A DNA stretch of 64,000 nt from Bradyrhizobium ivorense (GTDB lineage: Bacteria > Pseudomonadota > Alphaproteobacteria > Rhizobiales > Xanthobacteraceae). Under the pieces are notes generated by a model. That model was not told the DNA's origin. It saw nothing but the letters and a program-made list of their open reading frames with translations, and ran no database searches. Below, in pieces: positions 27,773 through 36,108 of the stretch (position 1 is its first letter; each line of letters starts with the position of its first letter). The translations under genes and the position numbers were made by a program. The stretch is taken from NCBI RefSeq assembly GCF_900696085.1, contig NZ_CAADFC020000004.1, forward strand, positions 1,178,501 through 1,242,500, written 5' to 3'.

Positions 27773-27922
27773 TATTGCCTCCAAACTGTGCGGATTGCCA
27801 ATGCACGAGGCGATGCTCCGCTCCATCAGCATTCCGCCGCGCCGCCCATTACGTGAAAACGGCCTGCTAATTGCAATCACCCGTGCTATGATATTTCGGG
27901 CAAGACAATAACCGGCAGTTAT

Positions 27923-28837
27923 ATGAACCTTCGCCAGTTGGAGATTTTGCGAGCGGTCATCCGGCACCGGACCACGGTCGCGGCGGCGGACGAACTGGCG
28001 CTGTCTCAACCGGCGATCAGCAATGCGCTCAAGGCAATGGAAGCACAGGCCGGCTTTGCCCTGTTCGAACGTGTCAACAACCGGCTATTCCCGACATCAG
28101 AGGCGATGGCGCTTTACAAGGAAAGCGAAGCGATCTTTGCGCTTCACGCCAAGCTTGAAAACCGCGTGCGCGATTTGCGGGAAAGTCGTTCGGGGCTGTT
28201 GTCGATCGTGGCGACGCCCCCCTTGGCCTATAGCATCATTCCTCCCGCGCTTTCGGATTTCCTGCAACAGCGGCGGCAGACGCGGGTCTTCTTTGACGTA
28301 CGTCGCTATGAAGGAATCATCGAAGGCGTGACGAGCCGGGTCGCCGAACTGGGCTTCGTGCTCGGCCTGTCGCATCATCCCGGCATCGCGCATGAGGTGG
28401 TCCACACCGGCGAAATGGTCTGTGTCCTGCCGCCGAAGCATCCACTGGCTGAACATCCCGTCATATCCGCCCCCGACCTTGTCGGCCTGCCCTTCATCGG
28501 GCTGGAGCGCGGAACGCGACTGGGCGAAGCGGTACGCGAGAGCTTTGCCCGGGCCGGTGCGCCGTTTCAGCCGACGGTGGAGGTGCGATACTGCAACACG
28601 GCCTGTGTGCTCGCGGCCGCCGGCGTCGGCGCTGCCGTCGTCGATCCATTCTCGCCGCGCCAGGGCGGCAGCCACGACCTCGTTGTCAGGCCCTTCACGC
28701 CCAGAACACCGGCCGTAGCCCACATGCTTTGGTCGGAGGCAGAACCTCTGTCGCGCCTGGCCAAGGCGTTCCTGGACGAAGTGCGAAAGGCAAGCCGTGT
28801 TCTCGGTCCGACCAGCCCGTACGCAAGTTCGGCATGA
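27923..28837 (+). CDS. LysR-family transcriptional regulator
   Basis: 304 residues. N-terminal winged helix MNLRQLEILRAVIRHRTTVAAADELALSQPAISNALKAME is standard LysR, followed by a periplasmic-binding-like effector domain (from ~90). It is divergent from carbamoylase paralogue 2 across ~150 bp that contains ATTGCAAT-type half-sites, the usual arrangement for a LysR protein controlling its neighbour. It may sense a hydantoin or carbamoyl amino-acid intermediate (inference). Confidence 0.92.
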   Translation: MNLRQLEILRAVIRHRTTVAAADELALSQPAISNALKAMEAQAGFALFERVNNRLFPTSEAMALYKESEAIFALHAKLENRVRDLRESRSGLLSIVATPPLAYSIIPPALSDFLQQRRQTRVFFDVRRYEGIIEGVTSRVAELGFVLGLSHHPGIAHEVVHTGEMVCVLPPKHPLAEHPVISAPDLVGLPFIGLERGTRLGEAVRESFARAGAPFQPTVEVRYCNTACVLAAAGVGAAVVDPFSPRQGGSHDLVVRPFTPRTPAVAHMLWSEAEPLSRLAKAFLDEVRKASRVLGPTSPYASSA

Positions 28838-28872
28838 TGCCGGAGGCTCCTGCGCTTTGTTTGACGCATTTT

Positions 28873-28905
28873 CTTCAAGCGAAGCGGCCGCCACTTCGCT
28901 TGAAG
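28873..28905. terminator. 12-bp perfect-stem hairpin after LysR gene
   Basis: CTTCAAGCGAAG pairs perfectly with CTTCGCTTGAAG around a 9-base loop, 36 bp after the LysR stop. It is preceded by T-rich bases rather than followed by them, so it may terminate leftward rather than rightward transcription, or both. Confidence 0.5.
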
Positions 28906-28972
28906 GCGCCCTGGAAATCCGGCTATTGACTGCTTTTCGCACCTATTTGATGCTGGGTACACGATAACGAGG

Positions 28973-29470
28973 TTGGACGAATTGCGAGATAGAAAATGGG
29001 ATGAGCGGTTCATGCTTCTGGCGCATCATCTGGCGTGTTGGAGCATTGAAAAGGGACGCCGCGTGGGCGCCGTCGTGGTCGGACCCGACAACGAAATACG
29101 CTCGACTGGGTATAACGGCTTGCCTCGCGGGGTCAACGATGCGGTGGACGAGCGACACTCCCGCATCACGGGCGCAAAATACATCTGGAGCTGCCATGCC
29201 GAGCAGAATGCTATTTTCAATGCGGCACGCATTGGGATAGCGCTCAAGGGCTGCACGATCTACGTGCCCTGGTTTCCCTGCGTGGAATGCACGAAGGCGA
29301 TTATTCAATCGGGCATATCGGAGGTGGTTGGTTATGAACCTGACCAACCCAATTCGAATTGGGCTCAGGATTTTGCGATCGCCGCCACGATGCTGAAGGA
29401 AGCAAACGTCGTGGTACGGTTCATACCAAGGCTCGCAGAGCTTCCGGATGTATCCGAAGAAGACGATTGA
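28973..29470 (+). CDS. dCMP/cytidine deaminase-like zinc protein (ComEB type)
   Basis: 165 residues from TTG 28973, just after AACGAGG; there is no in-frame ATG that leaves the domain intact. The deoxycytidylate-deaminase pattern is complete: KWDERFMLLAHHLACWS, VGPDNEIRSTGYNGLPRGVND, SCHAEQNAIFNAARIG (HAE) and PWFPCVECTKAIIQSGI (PCxxC). It heads toward a degenerate UPRT gene in a pyrimidine-catabolism neighbourhood, so it may feed deaminated pyrimidines to that pathway rather than serve dTTP synthesis (inference). It contains the palindrome at 29348-29363. Confidence 0.82.
   Translation: MDELRDRKWDERFMLLAHHLACWSIEKGRRVGAVVVGPDNEIRSTGYNGLPRGVNDAVDERHSRITGAKYIWSCHAEQNAIFNAARIGIALKGCTIYVPWFPCVECTKAIIQSGISEVVGYEPDQPNSNWAQDFAIAATMLKEANVVVRFIPRLAELPDVSEEDD
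29348..29363. repeat. Perfect 16-bp palindrome inside the dCMP-deaminase-like gene
   Basis: CCCAATTCGAATTGGG is self-complementary over all 16 bases and shares its 14-bp core with the intergenic palindrome at 4350-4363. Here it codes for PNSNWA, so it could be coincidental codon use. Confidence 0.4.
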
Positions 29471-29504
29471 TCGCACAGCCTTCCGATCGCGCCGCCAGAC
29501 TCGA

Positions 29505-30134
29505 CTATCGCGTACCGTAGGCACGGTCACCGGCATCGCCAAGACCCGGCAGGATGAAGGCGTTTTCGTCCAACCCTTCGTCGATCGCCGCGAGCCAGAT
29601 CGGAACATCCGGGTGGATGCCGCGCATGCGCTCGACCCCTTCGGGAGCGGCGATCAGACTGACGAGCCGGACGTCGTTGGCACCGCGCTCCTTGAGCCGA
29701 TCCACCGCCGCGACAGACAAATTGGCCGTCGCCAGCACCGGGGAAATCACGATCACCAATCTCTCGTGCAGATCGCTCGGGGCTTTGAAGAAATACTCCA
29801 CGGCCACGAACGTTTCGGGTTCGCGATAAAGGCCGATATGGGCGACACGCGCAGTCGGGACGAGGTCGAGCATGCCTTCCGCAAAAGTCACGCCGGCACG
29901 CAGCACCGGCGCAAACACGAGCTTTTTGCCCGAGATCTCCGGCGATTTCATTTGGGCCAGCGGTGTCTCGATATCGACATCGGCCAGCGGCAGATCGCGG
30001 GTCACCTCGTAACATAGCAGCATCCCGATCTCCTTCAGGAGTTCGCGAAACGACTTGGTCGAGGTGTCCTTCTTGCGCAACAGTGTCAGCTTGTGCTGCA
30101 CCAGCGGATGGCTAACGATCGTGACGCCTTCCAT
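29505..30134 (-). CDS. Uracil phosphoribosyltransferase paralogue with degenerate PRPP loop (URC6-like position)
   Basis: 209 residues, clearly [61 protein letters not shown], and the C-terminal [14 protein letters not shown]. However, the PRPP-binding loop, normally DPMLATGGS or DPMLATGNS, reads S131-P-V-L-A-T-A-N138: the acidic residue and the loop glycines are gone. The paralogue at 32915-33550 is intact there. It follows the Urc4 gene by 14 bp on the same strand, with GGAG before its ATG, as third gene of the urc operon. It may bind a different ligand or have lost transferase activity (inference). Confidence 0.88.
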   Translation of the reverse strand: MEGVTIVSHPLVQHKLTLLRKKDTSTKSFRELLKEIGMLLCYEVTRDLPLADVDIETPLAQMKSPEISGKKLVFAPVLRAGVTFAEGMLDLVPTARVAHIGLYREPETFVAVEYFFKAPSDLHERLVIVISPVLATANLSVAAVDRLKERGANDVRLVSLIAAPEGVERMRGIHPDVPIWLAAIDEGLDENAFILPGLGDAGDRAYGTR

Positions 30135-30148
30135 GCCGATTCTCCGCC

Positions 30149-31393
30149 CTAAAATACCGTGCCGTCGCTAATGATCTTGACCGGAGGCGACGCGTCGGCG
30201 CGGCGTTCGCGCGCCAGCCGTCGGCCCGCGGCCCAAGTTCCTCCTTCGAGAATTTTCGCCAACGGCAGAGCGGCTGCGTCGAGCCCAAGGCGCCGGCGCA
30301 CATTGTCCGCGGTGCAGTCGAGCAACGCCACCGTCAGCCCCCGCCACTCCACGACAAGCGGTGAAGCGACGTCATGCTCCCGGAGCGCAGCAGCCTCGTC
30401 GCGGAATGTCAGCACGCCATTGTCGACAAAGAGACCGCCGTTGCGATACTCGGCAAGGCCGGTCAGCCCGTCGATGTCGGTCACGGCAATGCCGGCATTC
30501 TGCAGCGGCTCGATCAGCGAGTAGGCCAGCCATTGCGAGAGCTTGTGCAACGGCATCAGGTGGCTGGTCGCATCCCCGGTCGTCAGCATCGGATGCTTCC
30601 AGCAATCGCCGAGTGCGATACCGCCGAGCGTCAGCCGCGACGGCCAGATCGGCCCGAGCTCCCTGAGCAGTTCCGACAATATCGTGGCGGCCGGAAGCTT
30701 GCGATCGTCGGCCAGCGATGCCAGGTGGTCGAACAGCCCGCCGGGCCGCGGCGTATCGAAGCGTCCGAAGACTGCCGGATTGGAGGCCACCAGCCGGCCG
30801 AGGCTGCGCAATAAATTCACCCGGCCGTCGATGCCGACCAGCGGATTGGCATCGGACACCTGCATGCCGCTCGCGAGGTCTGTCACGGATAAATTCGCCA
30901 CCGCGTCGGCATCGGCTCGAAGCGGCTGTCGCGGATCCGACGAGAACGCGCCCGCGGCGAACATCGCAAGGCTGGCCAGTCCCAATCCCTCCGAACGGCC
31001 AATGGCCGATCCGGTCACCGGGTCGCAGTACCGCCATGACGGCCCGGCACCGGCGTCCAGAAACACGCTGACCATCGCCAGATCGAATTCGGCACGAGCC
31101 CGTGCCGCGCGATCCGGCCATTCGACCTGGATGGCCAGGGCCGCCCAGCGATCGACGCCATTGATGGAGAAATGCCGCCAGCGCGAATGAAACGGCACCG
31201 CCAGCGAGGGATACGCCGCTCGCGTGGTCTGCACCACCAGTTCGGCCGTCGCATCCATGCGGTCGAGGTGGACGCTGAAGTTCGGCAGTTGGTCTTCAAG
31301 GCCGATGGCAAGCAGCCGGTGCGCGCGCTCCCGCACCGCCGCGGCATTGAGCAATGACAAGGCCGCCGCCGTCTCGGACATCACGGAGGACAT
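30149..31393 (-). CDS. URC4/DUF1688 uracil-catabolism protein
   Basis: About 414 residues (ATG 31393; a TTG at 31405 overlapping the upstream stop would add four). It matches the DUF1688/URC4 family by its overall pattern: [53 protein letters not shown] segment, and [17 protein letters not shown] segment. The family is required for uracil use through the URC pathway in the yeast Lachancea kluyveri, where its biochemical step is unresolved. It lies between the Urc1 gene (9 bp upstream) and the degenerate UPRT gene. Confidence 0.87.
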   Translation of the reverse strand: MSSVMSETAAALSLLNAAAVRERAHRLLAIGLEDQLPNFSVHLDRMDATAELVVQTTRAAYPSLAVPFHSRWRHFSINGVDRWAALAIQVEWPDRAARARAEFDLAMVSVFLDAGAGPSWRYCDPVTGSAIGRSEGLGLASLAMFAAGAFSSDPRQPLRADADAVANLSVTDLASGMQVSDANPLVGIDGRVNLLRSLGRLVASNPAVFGRFDTPRPGGLFDHLASLADDRKLPAATILSELLRELGPIWPSRLTLGGIALGDCWKHPMLTTGDATSHLMPLHKLSQWLAYSLIEPLQNAGIAVTDIDGLTGLAEYRNGGLFVDNGVLTFRDEAAALREHDVASPLVVEWRGLTVALLDCTADNVRRRLGLDAAALPLAKILEGGTWAAGRRLARERRADASPPVKIISDGTVF

Positions 31394-31401
31394 GGCCGCG
31401 C

Positions 31402-32649
31402 TCAATATTTATCGAGCGACCGGCCGACGAAGTCGCGCTGGGTGGGTTCCTCCGGCGAGTAGTAGCCGGCAGCCTTCTTCGCAACGATTTCGACCTGGGC
31501 GTCCGCCGGCACCAGATCGTCGGGGAGCGGTACGCGTTCGACGATGTCGATGCCCTGACTCACCAGCGCGTCATACTTCATGTCGCTCATGGAGACGAAG
31601 CGGTCGATGCGTTTCAGTCCGAGCCAGTGCACGACATCCGGCATCAGCTGCTGGAATCGGGCATCCTGTACGCCTGCGACGCATTCGGTGCGCTCAAAAT
31701 ACTGCGCGGCGGCATCGCCGCCCTCCTGCCGCTTGCGCGCGTTGTAAACCAGGAATTTGGTGACCTCGCCGAGGGCGCGGCCTTCCTTGCGGTTGTAGAT
31801 GATGATGCCGAGCCCGCCGGTCTGCCCGGCGCGCACGCACTCCTCGATGCCGTGCAGCAGGTATGGGCGGCATGTGCAGATGTCCGAGCCGAACACGTCG
31901 GAGCCGTTGCACTCGTCATGCACGCGGCAGGTGATGCTGGTGCGATGGTCCGGCAGTTTGGCGACATCGCCGAACAGATAGGCCGTGGTGCCGCCGATCG
32001 GCGGCAGAAACACATGGAGGTCGGGCCGTGTCACCAGTTCCGGAAACATGCCGGCCGTCTGCTCGAACAGCTGTCGGCGCAGATTGTTTTCCGTCGTGGC
32101 GAAGCGCGCCGCAATTCCCGGGAGATACCAGACCGGGTCGATCGCGATCTTGACGACGGAGACGCTTCCCCCCTCGTGAACGACAACGCCGTCGCGCTTG
32201 AGCCGTCCGGCCGATATCGCGGCCTGCAATTCGGGCAAATCGAGGCGGGCGCGGGTGATCGCGATGCTCGGACGGATATCGACGCCCTCGGCGATCTCTT
32301 TCGAGAACGCCTCTGCAGCCAGGTGTCCCCACGGATCGAGCGAGACGATCCGGTTCGGATCCGTCCATTCCGGGAATGGCCCGATCGTGGCGGCAGGTTG
32401 CGTGTTGGTCAGGTCCGGCCGCCGGATCGGATCGAGCGCGCCCGACGAGACCGCCAGCGCGCGATAGATCGAATAGGAGCCGCTATGGGTGCCGATGACA
32501 TTGCGCTGCTGGGGGCGCGAAACCGTCCCGATCACCGGCCCGCGTTCACGTGCCGTCGCCGCTCCCCAATGAATCGGGAATTCGACCTTCGCACCCGGCG
32601 CCGGATGCGACGTAATCCGAATATGATCAGTTCGATTAGAACGAGTCAT
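31402..32649 (-). CDS. URC1-type GTP cyclohydrolase II homologue
   Basis: 415 residues, twice the core size of RibA. Residues ~1-190 are a family-specific N-terminal region (PVIGTHSGSYSIYRALAV, WGHLAAEAFSKEIAEGVDIRPSIAIT); residues ~200-400 are the RibA-like domain with zinc ligands Cys247, Cys258 and Cys260 (HDECNGSDVFGSDICTCRPYL) and IIIYNRKEGRALGEVTKFLVYNARK. URC1 proteins are needed for uracil breakdown in Lachancea and are thought to act on the pyrimidine ring or its ribosyl derivative, not in riboflavin synthesis. First gene of the urc operon. Automatic pipelines would probably call it ribA. Confidence 0.88.
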   Translation of the reverse strand: MTRSNRTDHIRITSHPAPGAKVEFPIHWGAATARERGPVIGTVSRPQQRNVIGTHSGSYSIYRALAVSSGALDPIRRPDLTNTQPAATIGPFPEWTDPNRIVSLDPWGHLAAEAFSKEIAEGVDIRPSIAITRARLDLPELQAAISAGRLKRDGVVVHEGGSVSVVKIAIDPVWYLPGIAARFATTENNLRRQLFEQTAGMFPELVTRPDLHVFLPPIGGTTAYLFGDVAKLPDHRTSITCRVHDECNGSDVFGSDICTCRPYLLHGIEECVRAGQTGGLGIIIYNRKEGRALGEVTKFLVYNARKRQEGGDAAAQYFERTECVAGVQDARFQQLMPDVVHWLGLKRIDRFVSMSDMKYDALVSQGIDIVERVPLPDDLVPADAQVEIVAKKAAGYYSPEEPTQRDFVGRSLDKY

Positions 32650-32914
32650 CACGCACCACGAGATGTCGACGGACGGCCGGGCGGACCAGCCCGATTGCCG
32701 GCAATCGAAGGATTCTTCAGTATGGCCGAATTGCGGCCGAACACAACGGCCGTTTCGAACGGTCATGGGGCATTAACCGTAGGGTTTACGACGCGATCAT
32801 GACCCGTGCAGCCCTGCCCGCCCCCTATTTGCTCGCCGCTGAACGAAGTGGCGGTCGCAGCATGGGGCACGCTCCTTGCAACATCCCACGTGCTACCCCG
32901 GAAGAGGCGATCTC

Positions 32915-33550
32915 ATGACCAAGCAAAGCGTGAACCTCGTCAACCATCCCCTGGTCCAGCACAAGCTCTCGCTGATGCGCGACAAGGATCGCTCCACCAA
33001 GGGGTTTCGCGAGCTGCTGAACGAGATCGGGATGCTGCTCTGCTACGAGGTCACCCGCGACCTGCCTCTGGAGATGGTCGACATCGAGACGCCGGTCGCG
33101 GCAATGAAGGCGCCGAAAATCGCCGGCAAGAAGCTGACGCTCGCTCCGATCTTGCGGGCGGGTGTCGGCTTCCTCGACGGAATGCTGGCACTCGTTCCGT
33201 CGGCGCGCGTTGCGCATATCGGGCTTTACCGGGATCCGGAAACGCTTCAAGCCGTGGAGTACTTCTTCAAGGCGCCGCAGGATGTCTTGGAACGCATCGT
33301 GATCCTGCTGGACCCAATGCTGGCGACAGGAAATTCAGCCTGCGCCGCGGTCAGCCTGCTCAAATCGCGAGGTGCCCGGGATATCAGGTTCGTTTGCCTG
33401 CTCGCGGCCCCCGAGGGGATTGCCCGATTTCAGGATGAGTGTCCCGACGTCCCGATCTGGACTGCTGCTATCGACGAGAGACTGAATGATCACGGCTATA
33501 TCGTGCCGGGCCTGGGTGATGCCGGAGACAGAATGTTCGGCACCAGGTAA
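32915..33550 (+). CDS. upp: Uracil phosphoribosyltransferase, intact PRPP loop
   Basis: 211 residues from ATG 32915, which follows GGAAGAGG. It is over half identical by eye to the paralogue at 29505-30134 but has the intact loop D133-P-M-L-A-T-G-N-S141 and the C-terminal uracil-binding region [16 protein letters not shown]. It makes UMP from uracil and PRPP. It is divergent from the urc operon, 265 bp from the Urc1 start, so both may share a regulatory region. It could be the housekeeping salvage enzyme or the one that commits uracil to the URC pathway. Confidence 0.93.
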   Translation: MTKQSVNLVNHPLVQHKLSLMRDKDRSTKGFRELLNEIGMLLCYEVTRDLPLEMVDIETPVAAMKAPKIAGKKLTLAPILRAGVGFLDGMLALVPSARVAHIGLYRDPETLQAVEYFFKAPQDVLERIVILLDPMLATGNSACAAVSLLKSRGARDIRFVCLLAAPEGIARFQDECPDVPIWTAAIDERLNDHGYIVPGLGDAGDRMFGTR

Positions 33551-33619
33551 GCGTGGGCATCGCTTTCGTGCTGAAGCGACGATAGGGCGAAGTTGATCAC
33601 CGTAGCGGCAAGAGAATCC

Positions 33620-34756
33620 TCAGTCGGATCGATCGTCCAGCAGCCGGGCGATCACGGCGACGGGCCCGCCGCCCGACGGCCCCTGATGTTCAGCTCCGCC
33701 GGAAACATAGACGGCGCCGGTCCCCGACAAGCCCCCGATCAATCCGCCGACGGCAGCGCGGGCGTGCCGGGTCGAGCTGATGTCGGTGTCTTCGAGCATG
33801 ATGTGACGAAATCCGCGGATGCTCCCGCTTGGTGAGGCTTCCGCCTTGGCGAAGATGTTGACGAACTCGCGGGCTGCCGTCGGCGTCTTGGAGCCCCGTT
33901 CGCCGTGCAGTCCCACGCTCTTCAAGGCATCGATCACAGCCGCGGCATCGATTGCGTCGCGCATCACGGCGTGTCCGATCGTGAATGGCGCCGCTGACGA
34001 CGCCGAGTTGCCGAGCACAATGACCACATTATGCATGAGCTCGATGCCTGCCGACGTGGACGCAACCGACGAGAACAGATCGAACCGCCGAAGAACGTCT
34101 TTGTCCTCGATCGTGCCTTCAATCTCGCCAAGCGCGACGGCTACGCCCAATGCCGATGCGCCACGCGACTACGCCATCGAGCCGTATGCGCTGTTGGTCA
34201 CGGCCTCATTGCCCCGCGCCATCGCTGCCTCGATGCGATCGCTTGTCAGAAGCGGACACTTGATCTGCACAAAATGAACGTCCTGCGGATCGGCTATCGC
34301 AGCTTGGGCCGTGGCGGCGGCCACCGCCCTTGCCGTCTCCGTGATCTGCACACCGCGCCCGATCTCCTCGGGCAGAAAATCCCGGGTGTGTGCCATCCCG
34401 ATGCTAAGACGCTTCCCGGAAATGTCTTCGGACCCGCGATTGGCGACATCGTCACGCGTGAAGACGGTGATATGCGGACTGAGCACACCCTCGGTACCAC
34501 CCGACATCACGAACGCGATCCGTTGCTCAACGCGCTGTGGTAGCAGATCGAGATAGGGAGCCAGGGCAGCACTGAGCGCTGAAACGGCATATTCTCGCGT
34601 GAAATCGTTGACGCCACCATTACCCTCGGTCTTGCCCAATATCGCGACGATCGATCTTGGATCGATTTTGCCTTGCTGGATCAGGCTCAGCAGACCGGAG
34701 ACATCACCGGGCCCTTTGGTGGAAATGCGAACGACATTGACCGATTTTGTGCGCAT
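33620..34756 (-). pseudogene. Barbiturase/cyanuric-acid-amidohydrolase family gene interrupted by one in-frame TAG
   Basis: Read through, the frame gives ~378 residues, the usual length of this ring-opening amidohydrolase family. The first repeat has Lys42 (AILGKTEGNGG) and Ser85 (MSGGTEGVLSPH), the second Lys166 (VQIKCPLL) then NSAYGSMA; codon 196 is TAG (34169-34171), and the same frame continues SRGASALGVAVALGEIEG to the C-terminal GTGAVYVSGGAEHQGPSGGGPVAVI. No base is inserted or lost; one substitution (for example from TAC) explains it. Unless suppressed, only a 195-residue N-terminal piece is made. It sits between urc/upp genes and a transporter, fitting barbiturate ring opening. Confidence 0.85.
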
Positions 34757-35055
34757 GTTCTCCCCTCCGGGCGCGGACAGACTTTGATTGCATCAGATCG
34801 CCCTGGCGATGAGAGGCTTTCTAACACGGCCTGATTACTTCCGTTCAGCGGTAAGGCTGAGCAAGCTGGCAACGGGGACAACCGAACTGCCATTTTGCCC
34901 GGAACGGCGCAGTCGACCTCGTCGAACCGCGGGATTGCCCACTTTTTGTCTCAGCTGTCGCAATTTTTGGCACATCTGTTGCATCCAATTGCGGATGACG
35001 TCCTGGGCCACAAGGTCGCCCGGGATCCTCGGTCAACGATGCGGAATGGTACGGG
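34757..35055. other. Divergent promoter region between barbiturase-like gene and ABC importer
   Basis: 299 bp separating the leftward amidohydrolase from the rightward polyamine-type importer. The space is less G+C-rich in the middle (34880-34980), consistent with promoters. No clear operator palindrome or RNA was recognised. Confidence 0.45.
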
Positions 35056-36090
35056 ATGACGACGACGGCGGCGCTCGAACTGGTGCAATTGACGAAGATG
35101 TACGGCAGCGTCACCGCCGTTGACGCCATCAACCTGAAGATTCCCGCCGGCTCCTATTGTTGCCTGCTCGGGCCGTCTGGTTGCGGCAAGACATCCACGC
35201 TGCGCATGGTGGCCGGCCATGAATCGGCGACTTCGGGCGACATCCTGGTCGGTCCGAAGAATGTGACTAACCTGCCCCCCGCCGATCGAAGCACGGCGAT
35301 GATGTTCCAGTCTTACGCGCTGTTCCCGCATCTCTCCGTCATCGATAACGTGGCGTTCGCCTTGAAAATGAAAGGCGTCGCCAAGGCTGCACGCCATGCC
35401 GAAGCCAACAAGTTGCTGGAGCTCGTCGATATGCAGCCCTATGCAGCGAGGCTGCCGGCCCAGCTTTCCGGAGGCCAGCAGCAGCGCGTCGCGCTCGCGC
35501 GCGCGCTGATCACCTCGCCCCAGATTCTGCTGCTGGACGAGCCGCTCTCGGCGCTCGATCCGTTCCTGCGGCTGCGGATGCGGGCGGAATTGAAGAAGCT
35601 GCAGCGCGAGCTCGGGCTGACCTTCATCCATGTGACGCATGGCCAGGACGAGGCGATGGCGCTCGCCGATATCGTGGTTCTGATGAATGGCGGCCGGATC
35701 GAGCAGCAGGGCTCGCCGCGAGACATCTTCAACCGCCCGCGGACCGAGTTCACGGCGAGATTCATTGGCGGCCACAACGTCATTGCCGTGGGCCCCGAGA
35801 CCTTCGCCGTTCGGGTTGACCGGCTGATGCTGAAACGGCCGAACGAAGCGATCGGCGGTCCATCGATTGCAGGCACCATCAGCGAGGTCGAATACCAGGG
35901 AACCTATGTCCGCGTCGTCGTCGCCATCGAGGATGGATCCGAGATCTCGGCCCAGATCACGGAAACCCAGTTCGATGCAGCCAACTACGCCGTGGGAGAG
36001 CGCGTTCTCGCCACATGGGACCCGACGCATGCGCACCTCCTCACGACCACCAGTTCAGTAACCGCGCGCTCGCCTGAAAAGGCGGCGTGA
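35056..36090 (+). CDS. Polyamine-type ABC importer ATPase (PotA-like)
   Basis: 344 residues. Walker A GPSGCGKTSTLRMVAG, Q-loop MMFQSYALFPHLSV, signature LSGGQQQRVALARAL, Walker B LLLDEPLSALDPFLR, then a C-terminal TOBE domain (from ~240, with a GHNVIAVGPETFAVR stretch). First gene of a four-gene operon, ATPase, binding protein and two permeases. The substrate class (spermidine/putrescine, thiamine or other organic cations) cannot be fixed; divergence from the barbiturase-like gene hints at a nitrogen heterocycle or its product (inference). Confidence 0.92.
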   Translation: MTTTAALELVQLTKMYGSVTAVDAINLKIPAGSYCCLLGPSGCGKTSTLRMVAGHESATSGDILVGPKNVTNLPPADRSTAMMFQSYALFPHLSVIDNVAFALKMKGVAKAARHAEANKLLELVDMQPYAARLPAQLSGGQQQRVALARALITSPQILLLDEPLSALDPFLRLRMRAELKKLQRELGLTFIHVTHGQDEAMALADIVVLMNGGRIEQQGSPRDIFNRPRTEFTARFIGGHNVIAVGPETFAVRVDRLMLKRPNEAIGGPSIAGTISEVEYQGTYVRVVVAIEDGSEISAQITETQFDAANYAVGERVLATWDPTHAHLLTTTSSVTARSPEKAA

Positions 36091-36108
36091 TATCAGAGGG
36101 AGATCAAC

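Noticed and set aside
31402..32649. Annotation as riboflavin-biosynthesis GTP cyclohydrolase II (ribA)
   Set aside because: The ~190-residue N-terminal region, the Urc4 and UPRT neighbours and lack of other rib genes favour URC1, although the zinc-binding core is shared.
34169..34171. Pyrrolysine/selenocysteine-type recoding at the TAG
   Set aside because: No recoding element or matching tRNA/synthetase is visible in the window; a point nonsense mutation is the simplest explanation.
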